A DNA stretch of 64,000 nucleotides, from contig NZ_LIFX01000016.1 of NCBI RefSeq assembly GCF_001297775.1, forward strand, positions 1 to 64,000, given 5' to 3'. Both the position numbers and the translations under genes were made by a program. Positions 1-8,830 of the stretch are shown here, piece after piece. Each line of letters begins with the position of its first letter. The stretch's first letter is position 1. The stretch comes from Trabulsiella odontotermitis (GTDB taxonomy: Bacteria; Pseudomonadota; Gammaproteobacteria; Enterobacterales; Enterobacteriaceae). The notes beneath the pieces are model-generated. The model did no database searches, was not told the origin of the DNA, and was given only the letters and a program-made list of their open reading frames with translations.

Positions 1-20
1 TTGATTCAGAGTCCGAAGGA

Positions 21-124
21 TTTTGCGCTGAGACAAGGCGGCAAACGAAGGAAAGGAAGGAGCATACAGAGGTATGTGACTGACTTTACGAGAGCAGCCA
101 ACGCGGTATCAGTGTAAAAGACAC
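21..124. repeat. ERIC-like imperfect palindrome in the spacer before 5S rRNA
   Basis: The segment shares blocks with the ERIC element at 6843-6960: AAGGCGGCAA, GAGCATAC, GTGACT, AGCAGCCAACGC and AAAAGACAC occur in the same order. Its ends form an imperfect terminal inverted repeat (21-34 against 106-119, 11 of 14 positions pairing). It lies 20 bases before the 5S gene, where the 23S-5S spacer of an rrn operon would be; the 23S gene itself is outside the window. Assignment as a diverged ERIC copy is an inference from this alignment by eye. Confidence 0.6.
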
Positions 125-143
125 AGGACAGAGCACAAGAATT

Positions 144-263
144 TGCCTGGCGGCTTTAGCGCGGTGGTCCCACCTGACCCCATGCCGAACTCAGAAGTGA
201 AACGCCGTAGCGCCGATGGTAGTGTGGGGCTTCCCCATGTGAGAGTAGGACACTGCCAGGCAT
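144..263 (+). rRNA. rrf: 5S ribosomal RNA
   Basis: A 120-nt gene that starts TGCCTGGCGGC and ends GCCAGGCAT, so the two ends pair as in all enterobacterial 5S rRNAs. The internal stretch GTGGTCCCACCTGACCCCAT is the conserved loop region. Together with the following Asp and Trp tRNAs and hdfR this is the arrangement seen at the end of rrnC in E. coli. It is part of the large-subunit central protuberance. Confidence 0.98.
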
Positions 264-312
264 CAATTTAGCAGTAACCCGGATAAAACCGGGGGTTGTA
301 GACAGTTTCGGT

Positions 313-389
313 GGAGCGGTAGTTCAGTCGGTTAGAATACCTGCCTGTCACGCAGGGGGTCGCGGGTTCGAGTCCCGTCCGTTCCGCCA
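313..389 (+). tRNA. aspT: tRNA-Asp (anticodon GTC)
   Basis: A 77-nt cloverleaf with encoded CCA. The acceptor arm GGAGCGG pairs with CCGTTCC, the anticodon loop reads CTGTCAC with GTC, and the T arm carries GGTTCGAGTCC. It is co-transcribed with the 5S gene just upstream. The symbol follows the rrnC-distal position known from E. coli. Confidence 0.97.
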
Positions 390-397
390 CCCTAATT

Positions 398-473
398 AGG
401 GGCGTAGTTCAATTGGTAGAGCACCGGTCTCCAAAACCGGGTGTTGGGAGTTCGAGTCTCTCCGCCCCTGCCA
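398..473 (+). tRNA. trpT: tRNA-Trp (anticodon CCA)
   Basis: A 76-nt cloverleaf with encoded CCA. The acceptor arm AGGGGCG pairs with CGCCCCT and the anticodon loop is CTCCAAA, giving CCA. It sits 8 bases after tRNA-Asp and 8 bases before the terminator, so it is the last gene of the rrn transcript. Confidence 0.97.
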
Positions 474-481
474 TAAAAATA

Positions 482-511
482 ATCCTTTGCTTCGGCAAAG
501 GATTTTTTTTA
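482..511 (+). terminator. Rho-independent terminator of the rrn operon
   Basis: The hairpin ATCCTTTGC-TTCG-GCAAAGGAT has a stable TTCG tetraloop and is followed by a run of eight T. It ends the transcript after tRNA-Trp and also lies behind the 3' end of the opposite-strand hdfR. Confidence 0.93.
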
Positions 512-556
512 TCTGCTATTTACCGATCGCTTCACGAGGGCATTACGCCCTCATTG

Positions 557-1378
557 TTAATCCAGTACGCTGGTTTTCAGAATGTCGCGGATCTGTGTCT
601 GTTTATCACTGTTTTGTAGCCAGATGGCATACAACGGACGGGAAAGCGTTGCGCTGTCTGTCACCGTATGTAATCCCCCTTTCTCTTTCGCCCAGCTCAT
701 GGGTAACCAGGTACAACCATTAAGCGGAGAAAGTTGCTGTCGCGCCAGTTCCGCAGAACTGGTCGTCAGGCTGGGGATGTCATCGCTGGCCAGCAAGCCC
801 ACTTCATGTTGTTGAAAATCCGGCCCCCATTCCAGGCGCAGATAATTGAGATCCGCCTTCACTTGCGCAGGTTCGGCTGCATACAGCGCAAGTGTGAAAT
901 GACCCAGCAACTGGCTGCTAAATTCATCCATTTTCGGCGATTCAGTGGTGATCAGCAGATCAAGCTGCCGTTCATGCAATTGCTTGACCAGTGACTGACG
1001 TTGGGCAATTCGTGCTTCGAACTGCAGGTTATTGGGTATTTTGTAGAGCCTGCCCAGCCAGCTATTCAGCATACATTCCCAAAGTGATGCGCTGGCACCA
1101 ATGGAAAACTCATTGTGTCGTGACGTATGCGCAACCTCTTTACGCGCGGCCTGCCAGGTATTCATCAATGTTTCTGCGTAAGGCAGCAGTTTTTCGCCAG
1201 CGGGCGTAAGCCGTATGTTATTGCGGTGTCGGGTAAAAAGGTTTACGCCGAGCTGATTTTCCAACTGACGAATGCGAAAACTGACGGCTGATTGTGTCAA
1301 ATAGAGCGCTTCAGCAGCGCGTCCAAAGTGACGAGTTCTGCTGACTTCGAGGAAAGTTTTAAGCAATTCCGTATCCAC
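557..1378 (-). CDS. hdfR: LysR-type regulator HdfR
   Basis: A 273-residue LysR-family transcription regulator. Residues 1-60 are the winged helix-turn-helix (the block with [20 protein letters not shown] followed by [16 protein letters not shown]), and the rest is the effector-binding fold. In E. coli HdfR represses the flagellar master operon flhDC and activates other genes. Length is close to the family (about 279). It is divergent from maoP, with 118 bases between the two start codons, as in E. coli. The C-terminal end lies against the rrn terminator. The effector is not known. Confidence 0.93.
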   Translation of the reverse strand: MDTELLKTFLEVSRTRHFGRAAEALYLTQSAVSFRIRQLENQLGVNLFTRHRNNIRLTPAGEKLLPYAETLMNTWQAARKEVAHTSRHNEFSIGASASLWECMLNSWLGRLYKIPNNLQFEARIAQRQSLVKQLHERQLDLLITTESPKMDEFSSQLLGHFTLALYAAEPAQVKADLNYLRLEWGPDFQQHEVGLLASDDIPSLTTSSAELARQQLSPLNGCTWLPMSWAKEKGGLHTVTDSATLSRPLYAIWLQNSDKQTQIRDILKTSVLD

Positions 1379-1424
1379 AACCTTCTCCGCAAAATTATTT
1401 GTCGTTATGATTTAAATCTTTTGT

Positions 1425-1462
1425 TTTACACTCTGTCAAGCGTAACTAATACTCCGCGCCAT
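1425..1462 (+). promoter_or_regulatory. maoP promoter with maoS-like 17-mer
   Basis: A sigma-70-like pair TTTACA (1425-1430) and TAATAC (1447-1452) with a 16-base spacer precedes maoP. The 17-mer CTAATACTCCGCGCCAT at 1446-1462 overlaps the -10 and, from memory of the E. coli work on the Ori macrodomain, corresponds to maoS, the cis site used together with MaoP. The promoter is seen in the sequence; the maoS assignment rests on recall. Confidence 0.6.
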
Positions 1463-1496
1463 AAATAGCTCGGCCAAAGAATTAGGAGCGTGTAGG

Positions 1497-1835
1497 ATGG
1501 CGGAAAGCTTTACGACGACAAATCGTTTTTTCGACAATAAAAATTATCCGCGTGGTTTCTCCCGTCATGGTGATTTCACCATCAAAGAGGCACAACTACT
1601 TGAACGTTATGGTTATGCCCTTAACGAACTGGAGCTGGGTAAGCGCGAACCTGTAACCGAAGACGAGAAACAATTTGTTGCGGTGTGCCGCGGTGAACGT
1701 GAACCAACCACAGAAGCAGAGCGTGTATGGTTTAAGTATATGGCGCGGATTAAGCGTCCGAAGCGTTTCCATACGCTGTCCGGTGGTAAACCGCAGATGG
1801 AAGGCTCTGACGATTACACAGAAAGCGATGATTAA
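1497..1835 (+). CDS. maoP: Macrodomain Ori organisation protein MaoP
   Basis: A 112-residue soluble protein, the full family length (formerly YifE, DUF413). It is rich in charged residues, with the conserved [17 protein letters not shown] block near the N-terminus and an acidic tail. In E. coli MaoP acts with the nearby maoS site to confine the Ori macrodomain, so protein and site are coded together here. An RBS-like GGAG lies about 10 bases before the ATG. It is divergent from hdfR and convergent with comM. Confidence 0.95.
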   Translation: MAESFTTTNRFFDNKNYPRGFSRHGDFTIKEAQLLERYGYALNELELGKREPVTEDEKQFVAVCRGEREPTTEAERVWFKYMARIKRPKRFHTLSGGKPQMEGSDDYTESDD

Positions 1836-1841
1836 ATAAAT

Positions 1842-1864
1842 AAAGGGCTCCGGCCCTTTTTTTA
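1842..1864. terminator. Terminator between maoP and comM
   Basis: AAAGGGC-TCC-GGCCCTTT, a G+C-rich hairpin followed by seven T on the plus strand. It sits between the convergent 3' ends of maoP and comM, and A-rich flanks allow it to serve both directions. Confidence 0.85.
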
Positions 1865-3385
1865 CGCCAGCAGTTTCTGCAAATGAATCAGTAAGCGATC
1901 GATCGCCCGGTAACTTAATGCCTCCTGCAGATGCTGCCGCGTAATACGCTCAGCCTGCTCCAGATCGGCAATCGTGCGAGCCACTTTCAGCAGGCGCTGC
2001 CATGCGCGTATCGATAACCCCAGTTGCGTCAGCGTTTGTTCTAACCAAAGGGCATCGTCGTCATTCAGCAGGCAATGCTCCCGTATTTCTCCCCCTTCAA
2101 GGCGTGCGTTGAGCTTTTGCTGTCGCGCATACTGACGTGCCTGCGCCTGTATTACCCGTTCCCGAATCGTCGCGGTGCTCTCACCGGGGGCCGTTACCTT
2201 GCTCAGCAATCCCGGCGGTGGAAGGGGGATCTCCAGTGAGAGATCGAAACGGTCGAGAAAGGGGCCGGACAGGCGGCTCAGGTAGCGCATCGTCTGTTCC
2301 GGCGTCGTGCGATTATGATTTCCCTGATAGTGGCCTGTCGGGCTGGGATTCATGGCGGCAATAAGCTGGAAACGTGCCGGATAAGTGATTTTTGCTCGCG
2401 TGCGCGAAATGTGGATCTGACCCGATTCAATCGGTTCCCGCAGCGCATCCAGTACGCGCCGTTCAAATTCAGGGAGCTCATCAAGAAACAGAATGCCGTT
2501 GTGCGCCAGCGAAATCTCGCCAGGCATGGGAATGGAGCCACCACCTACCATGGCGTTCAATGATGCGCTGTGATGCGGAGAACGAAAGGGACGCTGGCGC
2601 CACTGCGCTTTAACACTCGTCGCATTTACCAGACTAATGATTGCCGCGCTTTCGAGCGCTTCGTCGTTGCTCAGCGGAGGCAGCAAACCATTCAGTCGGC
2701 TGGCAAGCATCGTTTTGCCGGTTCCTGGCGGGCCGATGAACAGCAGATTGTGACCGCCCGCAGCGGTGATCTCGAGCGCACGTTTTCCCTGGCTTTGGCC
2801 GATCACATCGCGAAGATCATCATGCGGCGATTCTGCTGCCTCTGCGTGCGTTTGCGGTGCCAGGTTCAGCGTGTGTTTCCCCTCCAGGAAAGCACAGACT
2901 TCCTGCAGATGATTTGCGATAAAACAACATGTGCCGCCAATCAGCCCCACTTCGGCGGCGTTATCTTCCGCCACGATAATGCTCCGCCCGGCTCGAATGG
3001 CTTCCATGGCCCCTGAAATAGCGCCAGGGATCCCCCGTAGCGCGCCGGTAAGGACCAGTTCACCCACAAACTCATACTGGCTCAGTTTTGCCCCGTTAAG
3101 CTGTTCAGAGGCCACCAGAAGCGCTATAGCGATAGGTAAATCGTATCGACCGCCTTCTTTGGGCAGATCAGCAGGAGCAAGGTTGATGGTGATTTTTTTC
3201 GCCGGGAACTCATAACCACTGTTTATGATTGCGCTGCGTACCCGATCTCTGGCCTCTTTGACGGTCGTTTCCGGCAGACCAACCAGCGTTAAGCCGGGTA
3301 AACCATTGCTGATATGTACCTCGACGGTAATAAGCGGCGCGGTAACGCCAAGTGCTGCACGAGTGTAGACCACTGATAACGACAT
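1862..3385 (-). CDS. comM: ComM/YifB family AAA+ ATPase (Mg chelatase-like)
   Basis: A 507-residue protein of the YifB/ComM family. It has an N-terminal Lon-protease-like fold, a Walker A motif GPPGTGKT near residue 220 and Walker B GILFLDELPEF near residue 295, then a Mg-chelatase C-terminal domain. In naturally competent bacteria ComM is a helicase that aids branch migration when incoming DNA is integrated; its role in enterobacteria is less clear. The start at the ATG of MSLSVVYTR has an AGGAGG RBS 6 bases upstream and matches the family length; a longer reading with 18 more residues lacks this. Confidence 0.93.
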   Translation of the reverse strand: MSLSVVYTRAALGVTAPLITVEVHISNGLPGLTLVGLPETTVKEARDRVRSAIINSGYEFPAKKITINLAPADLPKEGGRYDLPIAIALLVASEQLNGAKLSQYEFVGELVLTGALRGIPGAISGAMEAIRAGRSIIVAEDNAAEVGLIGGTCCFIANHLQEVCAFLEGKHTLNLAPQTHAEAAESPHDDLRDVIGQSQGKRALEITAAGGHNLLFIGPPGTGKTMLASRLNGLLPPLSNDEALESAAIISLVNATSVKAQWRQRPFRSPHHSASLNAMVGGGSIPMPGEISLAHNGILFLDELPEFERRVLDALREPIESGQIHISRTRAKITYPARFQLIAAMNPSPTGHYQGNHNRTTPEQTMRYLSRLSGPFLDRFDLSLEIPLPPPGLLSKVTAPGESTATIRERVIQAQARQYARQQKLNARLEGGEIREHCLLNDDDALWLEQTLTQLGLSIRAWQRLLKVARTIADLEQAERITRQHLQEALSYRAIDRLLIHLQKLLA

Positions 3386-3726
3386 AGAGCCTCCTGAGGG
3401 CGACACTATATCGGTTGATAAACGCGGTAATAGAGGCAACTTATGTAAAATACGAGGCAGATTCCTGCTTTTTTACGGATTTTCACCGCATTGCAGTAAA
3501 GCTGGAACCCCTCTCGCAGGGACGAAAATAATGACTGACGGTCCCCCAGTGAGGCTGAAAATAACTGAAATTTTTTCAATTGCGATTTTTCTTATAAAAA
3601 ACAATGTGTTTAACGTAATTCGTTAGCGGGCTCACGAAACGCGTCATAAAAAAATCTTGTGTTACCTCCACTGCCTGTGATAACTCTTTAGGTATTCCTT
3701 CGAACAAGAAGCCGAAAGTAGACAAA
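3386..3726 (+). promoter_or_regulatory. ilv operon promoter region
   Basis: A 341-base gene-free stretch between comM and ilvL. It holds an AT-rich, A-tract-containing block at about 3559-3612, the position where E. coli has the IHF-dependent upstream activating sequence of ilvPG2, and then the promoter region at about 3640-3700. The stretch TGTGATAACTCTTTAGGTAT before the leader fits the region expected for the main promoter, but no hexamer pair is assigned. Confidence 0.55.
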
Positions 3727-3825
3727 ATGAAAGCCCTTCTACGAGTGATTAGCCTGGTCGTGATTAGCGTGGTGGTGATTATTATCCCACCGTGCGGGGC
3801 TGCACTTGGACGAGGAAAGGCTTAG
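3727..3825 (+). CDS. ilvL: ilv operon leader peptide
   Basis: A 32-residue leader peptide. Its middle is a run of Val, Ile and Leu codons (VVISVVVIII), the regulatory codons sensed by the translating ribosome. When charged branched-chain tRNAs are scarce, stalling here prevents formation of the downstream attenuator at 3849-3880. Sequence and position match ilvL of E. coli with only one or two substitutions near the N-terminus. It lies about 25 bases before the attenuator stem. Confidence 0.96.
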   Translation: MKALLRVISLVVISVVVIIIPPCGAALGRGKA

Positions 3826-3848
3826 AAATCAAGCCTTAACGAACTAAG

Positions 3849-3880
3849 ACCCCCGCACCGAAAGGTCCGGGGGTTTTTTT
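3849..3880 (+). terminator. ilv attenuator terminator
   Basis: The stem ACCCCCGCACC / GGTCCGGGGGT is followed by seven T. It lies directly after ilvL and before ilvX-ilvG, which is the arrangement of the ilvGMEDA attenuator. Alternative pairing of the upstream ilvL region controls its formation. Confidence 0.95.
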
Positions 3881-3911
3881 ATGACTTAAATACTGAAGCG
3901 AGGAACAGACA

Positions 3912-3962
3912 ATGACCAACAGCACAATATTCTGTTTCTCACAATTTATGGCGGGGATGTAA
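3912..3962 (+). CDS. ilvX: IlvX small protein
   Basis: A 16-codon reading frame encoding [16 protein letters not shown]. It is similar in length and sequence to the E. coli small protein IlvX (the NNST.FCFS.F pattern is shared) and occupies the same place between the attenuator and ilvG. Its stop codon ends 2 bases before the ilvG start, which suggests translational coupling to ilvG. No biochemical role is established. Confidence 0.8.
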   Translation: MTNSTIFCFSQFMAGM

Positions 3963-3964
3963 CT

Positions 3965-5611
3965 ATGAATGGAGCTCAGTGGGTGGTGCATGCATTGCGC
4001 GCACAGGGAGTTGACACTGTATTCGGCTACCCGGGTGGCGCAATCATGCCGGTTTACGATGCCTTGTATGACGGCGGCGTGGAACATCTTCTGTGCCGTC
4101 ACGAACAGGGCGCTGCGATGGCGGCCATCGGTTACGCCCGTTCGACGGGTAAAACCGGCGTCTGCATCGCCACGTCTGGCCCGGGCGCGACGAACCTGAT
4201 CACCGGCCTCGCAGATGCATTGCTCGACTCTGTTCCCGTCGTCGCCATCACCGGACAGGTGGCGTCACCGTTTATCGGTACCGACGCGTTTCAGGAAGTG
4301 GACGTTCTTGGTTTGTCGCTGGCCTGCACCAAGCACAGTTTTCTGGTGCAATCTCTCGAAGAGTTGCCGCGGGTAATGGCGGAAGCGTTCGAGGTGGCAA
4401 ACTCAGGCCGTCCGGGCCCGGTACTGGTCGATATCCCGAAAGATATTCAACTGGCACAAGCGGCGCTGGAACCGCACTTCTCCACCGTTGAAACTCCCGA
4501 AACCTTCCCTCACGCTGAAGTTGAACAGGCATACCAGATGCTGGCGCAGGCGCAAAAACCGATGCTGTACATCGGCGGTGGCGTGGGTATGGCGCAGGCG
4601 GTTCCGGCACTGCGCGCGTTTATCGCTACCACGCAAATGCCCGCGGTGTGCACCCTGAAAGGCCTCGGCGCGGTGGAGGCTGATTATCCGTACTATCTCG
4701 GTATGCTCGGGATGCATGGCACCAAAGCGGCGAATCTGGCGGTGCAGGAATGTGATCTGCTGATCGCTGTCGGCGCGCGCTTTGACGATCGTGTGACTGG
4801 CAAGCTGAATACCTTTGCGCCGAACGCCAGCGTGATCCACATGGATATCGACCCGGCGGAGATGAACAAGTTGCGTCAGGTCCATATCGCGCTGCAGGGT
4901 GATCTGAATGCCATGCTGCCTGCTCTGACGCAGCCGTTGTCTATCGACGCCTGGCAGCAGCAGGTGGCTGAATTACGCGCCGAACACGCCTGGCGTTACG
5001 ATCATCCGGGCGAGTCCATCTATGCGCCTCTGTTGCTGAAGCAACTGTCCGATCGCAAGCCAGCTGACTGTGTGGTCACCACTGACGTGGGCCAGCATCA
5101 GATGTGGTCGGCGCAGCACATGACCTACTCCCGCCCGGAAAATTTCATCACCTCCAGCGGTCTGGGGACGATGGGCTTTGGCTTACCTGCCGCCGTTGGC
5201 GCGCAGGTGGCGCGTCCGAATGATACGGTTATCTGTATCTCCGGTGACGGCTCGTTCATGATGAATGTTCAGGAGCTGGGCACCGTAAAACGAAAACAGC
5301 TGCCACTGAAGATCGTTTTACTGGATAACCAGCGATTAGGCATGGTTCGCCAGTGGCAGCAGCTGTTTTTTCAGGAACGTTATAGCGAAACAACCCTTAC
5401 CGATAATCCCGATTTCCTCACGCTGGCCAGCGCCTTCGGCATTCCAGGACAGCACATCACCCATAAAGACCAGGTTGAAGCGGCACTCGACACCATGCTG
5501 TCAAGCGAGGGGCCTTATCTGCTTCATGTCTCAATCGATGAGCTTGAGAACGTCTGGCCATTGGTGCCGCCAGGTGCCAGTAACTCGCAAATGCTGGAGA
5601 AATTATCATGA
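3965..5611 (+). CDS. ilvG: Acetolactate synthase II, large subunit
   Basis: A complete 548-residue catalytic subunit of acetohydroxyacid synthase II, which joins pyruvate with 2-ketobutyrate or pyruvate in isoleucine and valine synthesis. Seen are the ThDP-activating glutamate in [14 protein letters not shown] (near residue 47), the FAD/quinone-like central domain, and the ThDP-binding [12 protein letters not shown] block near residue 428. In E. coli K-12 this gene is broken by a frameshift; here the frame is open throughout, so valine-insensitive isozyme II should be functional with ilvM. Its ATG is 2 bases after ilvX and its end overlaps ilvM by 4 bases. Confidence 0.97.
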   Translation: MNGAQWVVHALRAQGVDTVFGYPGGAIMPVYDALYDGGVEHLLCRHEQGAAMAAIGYARSTGKTGVCIATSGPGATNLITGLADALLDSVPVVAITGQVASPFIGTDAFQEVDVLGLSLACTKHSFLVQSLEELPRVMAEAFEVANSGRPGPVLVDIPKDIQLAQAALEPHFSTVETPETFPHAEVEQAYQMLAQAQKPMLYIGGGVGMAQAVPALRAFIATTQMPAVCTLKGLGAVEADYPYYLGMLGMHGTKAANLAVQECDLLIAVGARFDDRVTGKLNTFAPNASVIHMDIDPAEMNKLRQVHIALQGDLNAMLPALTQPLSIDAWQQQVAELRAEHAWRYDHPGESIYAPLLLKQLSDRKPADCVVTTDVGQHQMWSAQHMTYSRPENFITSSGLGTMGFGLPAAVGAQVARPNDTVICISGDGSFMMNVQELGTVKRKQLPLKIVLLDNQRLGMVRQWQQLFFQERYSETTLTDNPDFLTLASAFGIPGQHITHKDQVEAALDTMLSSEGPYLLHVSIDELENVWPLVPPGASNSQMLEKLS

Positions 5612-5871
5612 TGCAACATCAGCTCGCCGTTCAGGCTCGCTTCAACCCGGAAACATTAGAGCGTGTTTTACGCGTGGTACGCCATCGCGGTTTTCAGATT
5701 TGTTCTATGAATATGGAGACCGCAACTGATGCGCAGAATATTAATATCGAATTGACCGTTGCCAGTCCTCGTCCAGTCGAATTACTGTTTAGTCAGTTGA
5801 GCAAACTGGTCGACGTCGCCTGTGTCGAGATCCAGCAACGAACAACATCATCACAACAAATCCGCGCCTGA
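5608..5871 (+). CDS. ilvM: Acetolactate synthase II, small subunit
   Basis: An 87-residue ACT-domain regulatory subunit that is needed for activity and stability of IlvG. The start overlaps the ilvG stop in an ATGA, the usual sign of coupled translation and equal subunit supply. The N-terminal [29 protein letters not shown] block is typical of IlvM. Confidence 0.96.
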   Translation: MMQHQLAVQARFNPETLERVLRVVRHRGFQICSMNMETATDAQNINIELTVASPRPVELLFSQLSKLVDVACVEIQQRTTSSQQIRA

Positions 5872-5889
5872 GCGCAAAAGGAAGAAATA

Positions 5890-6819
5890 ATGACGACGAA
5901 AAAAGCTGATTACATCTGGTCCAATGGCGAGATGATTCGTTGGGAAGATGCCAAAGTGCACGTAATGTCCCACGCACTGCATTACGGTACTTCCGTTTTT
6001 GAAGGGATTCGCTGCTACGATTCTCACAAAGGGCCAGTGGTGTTCCGTCACCGTGAACACATGCAGCGTCTGCGTGATTCAGCCAAAATTTATCGTTTCC
6101 CGGTGTCTCAGAGCGTCGATGAACTGATGGAAGCCTGCCGCGCGGTGATCCGCAAAAACAACCTGACCAGCGCTTATATTCGCCCGCTGGTGTTTGTCGG
6201 TGACGTCGGTATGGGCGTGAACCCGCCTCCGGGATACACCACCGATGTCATCATCGCTGCCTTCCCGTGGGGCGCCTATCTCGGTGCGGAAGCGCTGGAG
6301 CAGGGCATTGATGCAATGGTTTCGTCCTGGAACCGCGCAGCGCCGAATACCATTCCGACCGCCGCGAAAGCGGGCGGTAACTACCTTTCCTCTCTGCTGG
6401 TTGGCAGTGAAGCGCGCCGCCACGGTTATCAGGAGGGTATCGCACTGGACGTTAACGGTTATATTTCCGAAGGCGCTGGCGAAAACCTGTTTGAAGTGAA
6501 AGATGGCGTGCTGTTCACCCCGCCGTTTACTTCTTCTGCGCTGCCAGGCATCACCCGCGACGCCATCATCAAACTGGCGAAAGAGCTGGGTATCGAAGTG
6601 CGCGAGCAGGTGCTGTCCCGCGAATCGCTGTATCTGGCCGACGAAGTGTTCATGTCCGGTACCGCCGCGGAAATCACGCCGGTACGCAGTGTTGACGGTA
6701 TTCAGGTTGGCGAAGGCCGCTGTGGTCCGGTCACCAAACGTGTTCAGAAAGCGTTCTTTGGCCTCTTTACCGGCGAAACCGAAGATAAATGGGGCTGGCT
6801 GGATCCAGTAAATCAATAA
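5890..6819 (+). CDS. ilvE: Branched-chain amino acid aminotransferase
   Basis: A 309-residue fold-type IV PLP enzyme that performs the last transamination in isoleucine, valine and leucine synthesis. The PLP lysine lies in TAAKAGGNYLSSLL (about residue 160), and the cofactor phosphate is held by the later GITRD and SGTAAEITPV blocks. Length is identical to E. coli IlvE. An RBS AAGGAAG precedes the ATG, 18 bases after ilvM. It is followed by an ERIC element rather than directly by ilvD. Confidence 0.98.
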   Translation: MTTKKADYIWSNGEMIRWEDAKVHVMSHALHYGTSVFEGIRCYDSHKGPVVFRHREHMQRLRDSAKIYRFPVSQSVDELMEACRAVIRKNNLTSAYIRPLVFVGDVGMGVNPPPGYTTDVIIAAFPWGAYLGAEALEQGIDAMVSSWNRAAPNTIPTAAKAGGNYLSSLLVGSEARRHGYQEGIALDVNGYISEGAGENLFEVKDGVLFTPPFTSSALPGITRDAIIKLAKELGIEVREQVLSRESLYLADEVFMSGTAAEITPVRSVDGIQVGEGRCGPVTKRVQKAFFGLFTGETEDKWGWLDPVNQ

Positions 6820-6842
6820 TTAATATTATATTTTCCCAAAAT

Positions 6843-6960
6843 AATTCACGTTGCAGGAAGGCGGCAACGCAGCAAATCCCCAAGAGCATACTGGAGTAAG
6901 TGACTGGGGTGAGCGAGGCAGCCAACGCACCTGCAGCGTGAAGAATGAAGGGAAAAGACA
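6843..6960. repeat. ERIC element between ilvE and ilvD
   Basis: The core GTAAGTGACTGGGGTGAGCG (6896-6915) equals the conserved central part of enterobacterial repetitive intergenic consensus sequences. The partner AATCCCCAAGAGCATAC stands upstream of it, and the ends pair (TCACGTTGCAGG at 6846-6857 with CCTGCAGCGTGA at 6930-6941). The element is transcribed within the ilv mRNA and ends just before the ilvD start, so it can fold in the intercistronic RNA. Confidence 0.9.
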
Positions 6961-6977
6961 CCGGGAGTAAACAAAGC

Positions 6978-8828
6978 ATGCCTAAGTACCGTTCCGCCAC
7001 CACCACCCACGGCCGTAATATGGCGGGTGCCCGCGCGCTGTGGCGCGCCACCGGCATGACCGATGCCGATTTCGGCAAACCGATCATTGCCGTTGTGAAC
7101 TCTTTTACCCAGTTCGTGCCAGGCCACGTTCATCTGCGCGATCTTGGCAAGCTGGTTGCCGAACAAATCGAAGCGGCAGGCGGCGTGGCGAAAGAGTTCA
7201 ATACGATTGCTGTTGATGACGGCATCGCGATGGGCCACGGAGGCATGCTTTATTCACTGCCATCGCGCGAGCTGATCGCCGATTCTGTTGAATACATGGT
7301 CAACGCCCACTGCGCGGATGCGATGGTCTGCATCTCCAACTGCGACAAGATTACCCCAGGGATGCTGATGGCTTCCCTGCGCCTCAACATTCCGGTGATT
7401 TTCGTCTCCGGCGGCCCGATGGAAGCGGGTAAAACCAAACTCTCCGATAAGCTCATCAAGCTGGATCTGGTTGATGCGATGATTCAGGGCGCGGACCCGA
7501 AAGTGTCCGACGCGCAGAGCGATCAGGTGGAGCGCTCCGCGTGCCCGACCTGTGGCTCCTGTTCCGGTATGTTCACCGCCAACTCAATGAACTGTCTGAC
7601 CGAAGCGCTGGGTCTGTCGCAGCCGGGTAACGGCTCGCTGCTGGCGACGCACGCCGACCGTAAACAGCTGTTCCTCAATGCCGGTTCACGCATTGTTGAG
7701 CTGACCAAACGGTATTACGAGCAGGATGACGCCAGCGCGCTGCCGCGCAACATCGCCAGCAAGGCGGCGTTTGAGAATGCCATGACGCTGGATATCGCGA
7801 TGGGCGGTTCCACCAATACCGTGTTGCACCTGCTGGCGGCAGCCCAGGAAGCAGAAATTGATTTCACCATGAGTGATATTGATAAGCTGTCGCGCAAAGT
7901 GCCGCAACTGTGCAAAGTGGCGCCGAGTACGCAGAAATATCACATGGAAGACGTTCACCGCGCTGGCGGGGTGATTGGCATTCTGGGCGAACTGGATCGT
8001 GCGGGCCTGTTGAACCGTGACGTGAAAAACGTCCTTGGCCTGACGCTGCCGGAGTCGCTGGCGCAATATGATGTCATGCTGACCGACGATGCGGCGGTGA
8101 AAGCGATGTATCGCGCCGGTCCGGCGGGCATTCGCACCACCCAGGCATTTTCTCAGGATTGCCGTTGGGAAACGCTTGATGATGACCGCGCTGAAGGTTG
8201 CATCCGCTCGCTTGAACACGCTTACAGCAAAGATGGCGGGCTGGCGGTGCTGTACGGCAACATCGCCGAAAATGGCTGCATTGTAAAAACCGCGGGCGTT
8301 GATGACAGCATCCTGAAATTCACCGGCCCGGCAAAAGTGTACGAAAGCCAGGAAGAGGCGGTAGACGCCATCCTCGGCGGCAAAGTGGTGGAAGGTGATG
8401 TCGTCGTGATCCGCTACGAAGGGCCGAAAGGCGGACCGGGCATGCAGGAAATGCTCTATCCGACCACCTTCCTGAAATCGATGGGTCTCGGCAAAGCCTG
8501 TGCGCTGATCACCGACGGACGTTTCTCCGGTGGCACCTCGGGTCTCTCGATTGGTCACGTTTCACCGGAAGCCGCCAGCGGCGGCAGCATTGCGCTGGTT
8601 GAAGATGGCGACCTGATTGCCATTGATATCCCGAACCGTGACATTCAGCTGCAGGTCAGCAATCAGGAGATGGCGGCGCGTCGTGAAGCGCAGGAAGCGC
8701 GTGGTGATAAAGCCTGGACGCCACGCGATCGTCAGCGTGACGTATCCTTCGCCCTGCGGGCTTATGCGAGCCTGGCCACCAGTGCGGATAAAGGCGCTGT
8801 ACGCGACAAATCCAAACTTGGAGGCTAA
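6978..8828 (+). CDS. ilvD: Dihydroxy-acid dehydratase
   Basis: A 616-residue Fe-S dehydratase of the IlvD/Edd family that makes the 2-keto acids before the IlvE step. Cluster ligands are visible in [11 protein letters not shown] (about residue 122) and [19 protein letters not shown] (about 195). The start [21 protein letters not shown] gives the exact E. coli length; an 11-codon longer frame would begin inside the ERIC element and is not preferred. The GGAG of CCGGGAGTAAACAAAGC is the RBS. The stop lies 2 bases before ilvA. Confidence 0.97.
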   Translation: MPKYRSATTTHGRNMAGARALWRATGMTDADFGKPIIAVVNSFTQFVPGHVHLRDLGKLVAEQIEAAGGVAKEFNTIAVDDGIAMGHGGMLYSLPSRELIADSVEYMVNAHCADAMVCISNCDKITPGMLMASLRLNIPVIFVSGGPMEAGKTKLSDKLIKLDLVDAMIQGADPKVSDAQSDQVERSACPTCGSCSGMFTANSMNCLTEALGLSQPGNGSLLATHADRKQLFLNAGSRIVELTKRYYEQDDASALPRNIASKAAFENAMTLDIAMGGSTNTVLHLLAAAQEAEIDFTMSDIDKLSRKVPQLCKVAPSTQKYHMEDVHRAGGVIGILGELDRAGLLNRDVKNVLGLTLPESLAQYDVMLTDDAAVKAMYRAGPAGIRTTQAFSQDCRWETLDDDRAEGCIRSLEHAYSKDGGLAVLYGNIAENGCIVKTAGVDDSILKFTGPAKVYESQEEAVDAILGGKVVEGDVVVIRYEGPKGGPGMQEMLYPTTFLKSMGLGKACALITDGRFSGGTSGLSIGHVSPEAASGGSIALVEDGDLIAIDIPNRDIQLQVSNQEMAARREAQEARGDKAWTPRDRQRDVSFALRAYASLATSADKGAVRDKSKLGG

Positions 8829-8830
8829 TG

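Noticed and set aside
413-723. Short frames over tRNA-Trp and the rrn terminator
   Set aside because: They run through a tRNA gene and a terminator and antisense to hdfR; no RBS or family similarity.
6945-6977. Longer N-terminus for IlvD starting inside the ERIC element
   Set aside because: Adds 11 residues not found in the family; the ATG at 6978 has an RBS and gives the exact family length.
7686-8558. 290-codon frame antisense to ilvD
   Set aside because: It lies wholly inside a highly conserved gene on the other strand; long antisense frames are common in such G+C-rich coding sequence, and its composition (rich in His, Phe, Arg) is typical of a shadow.
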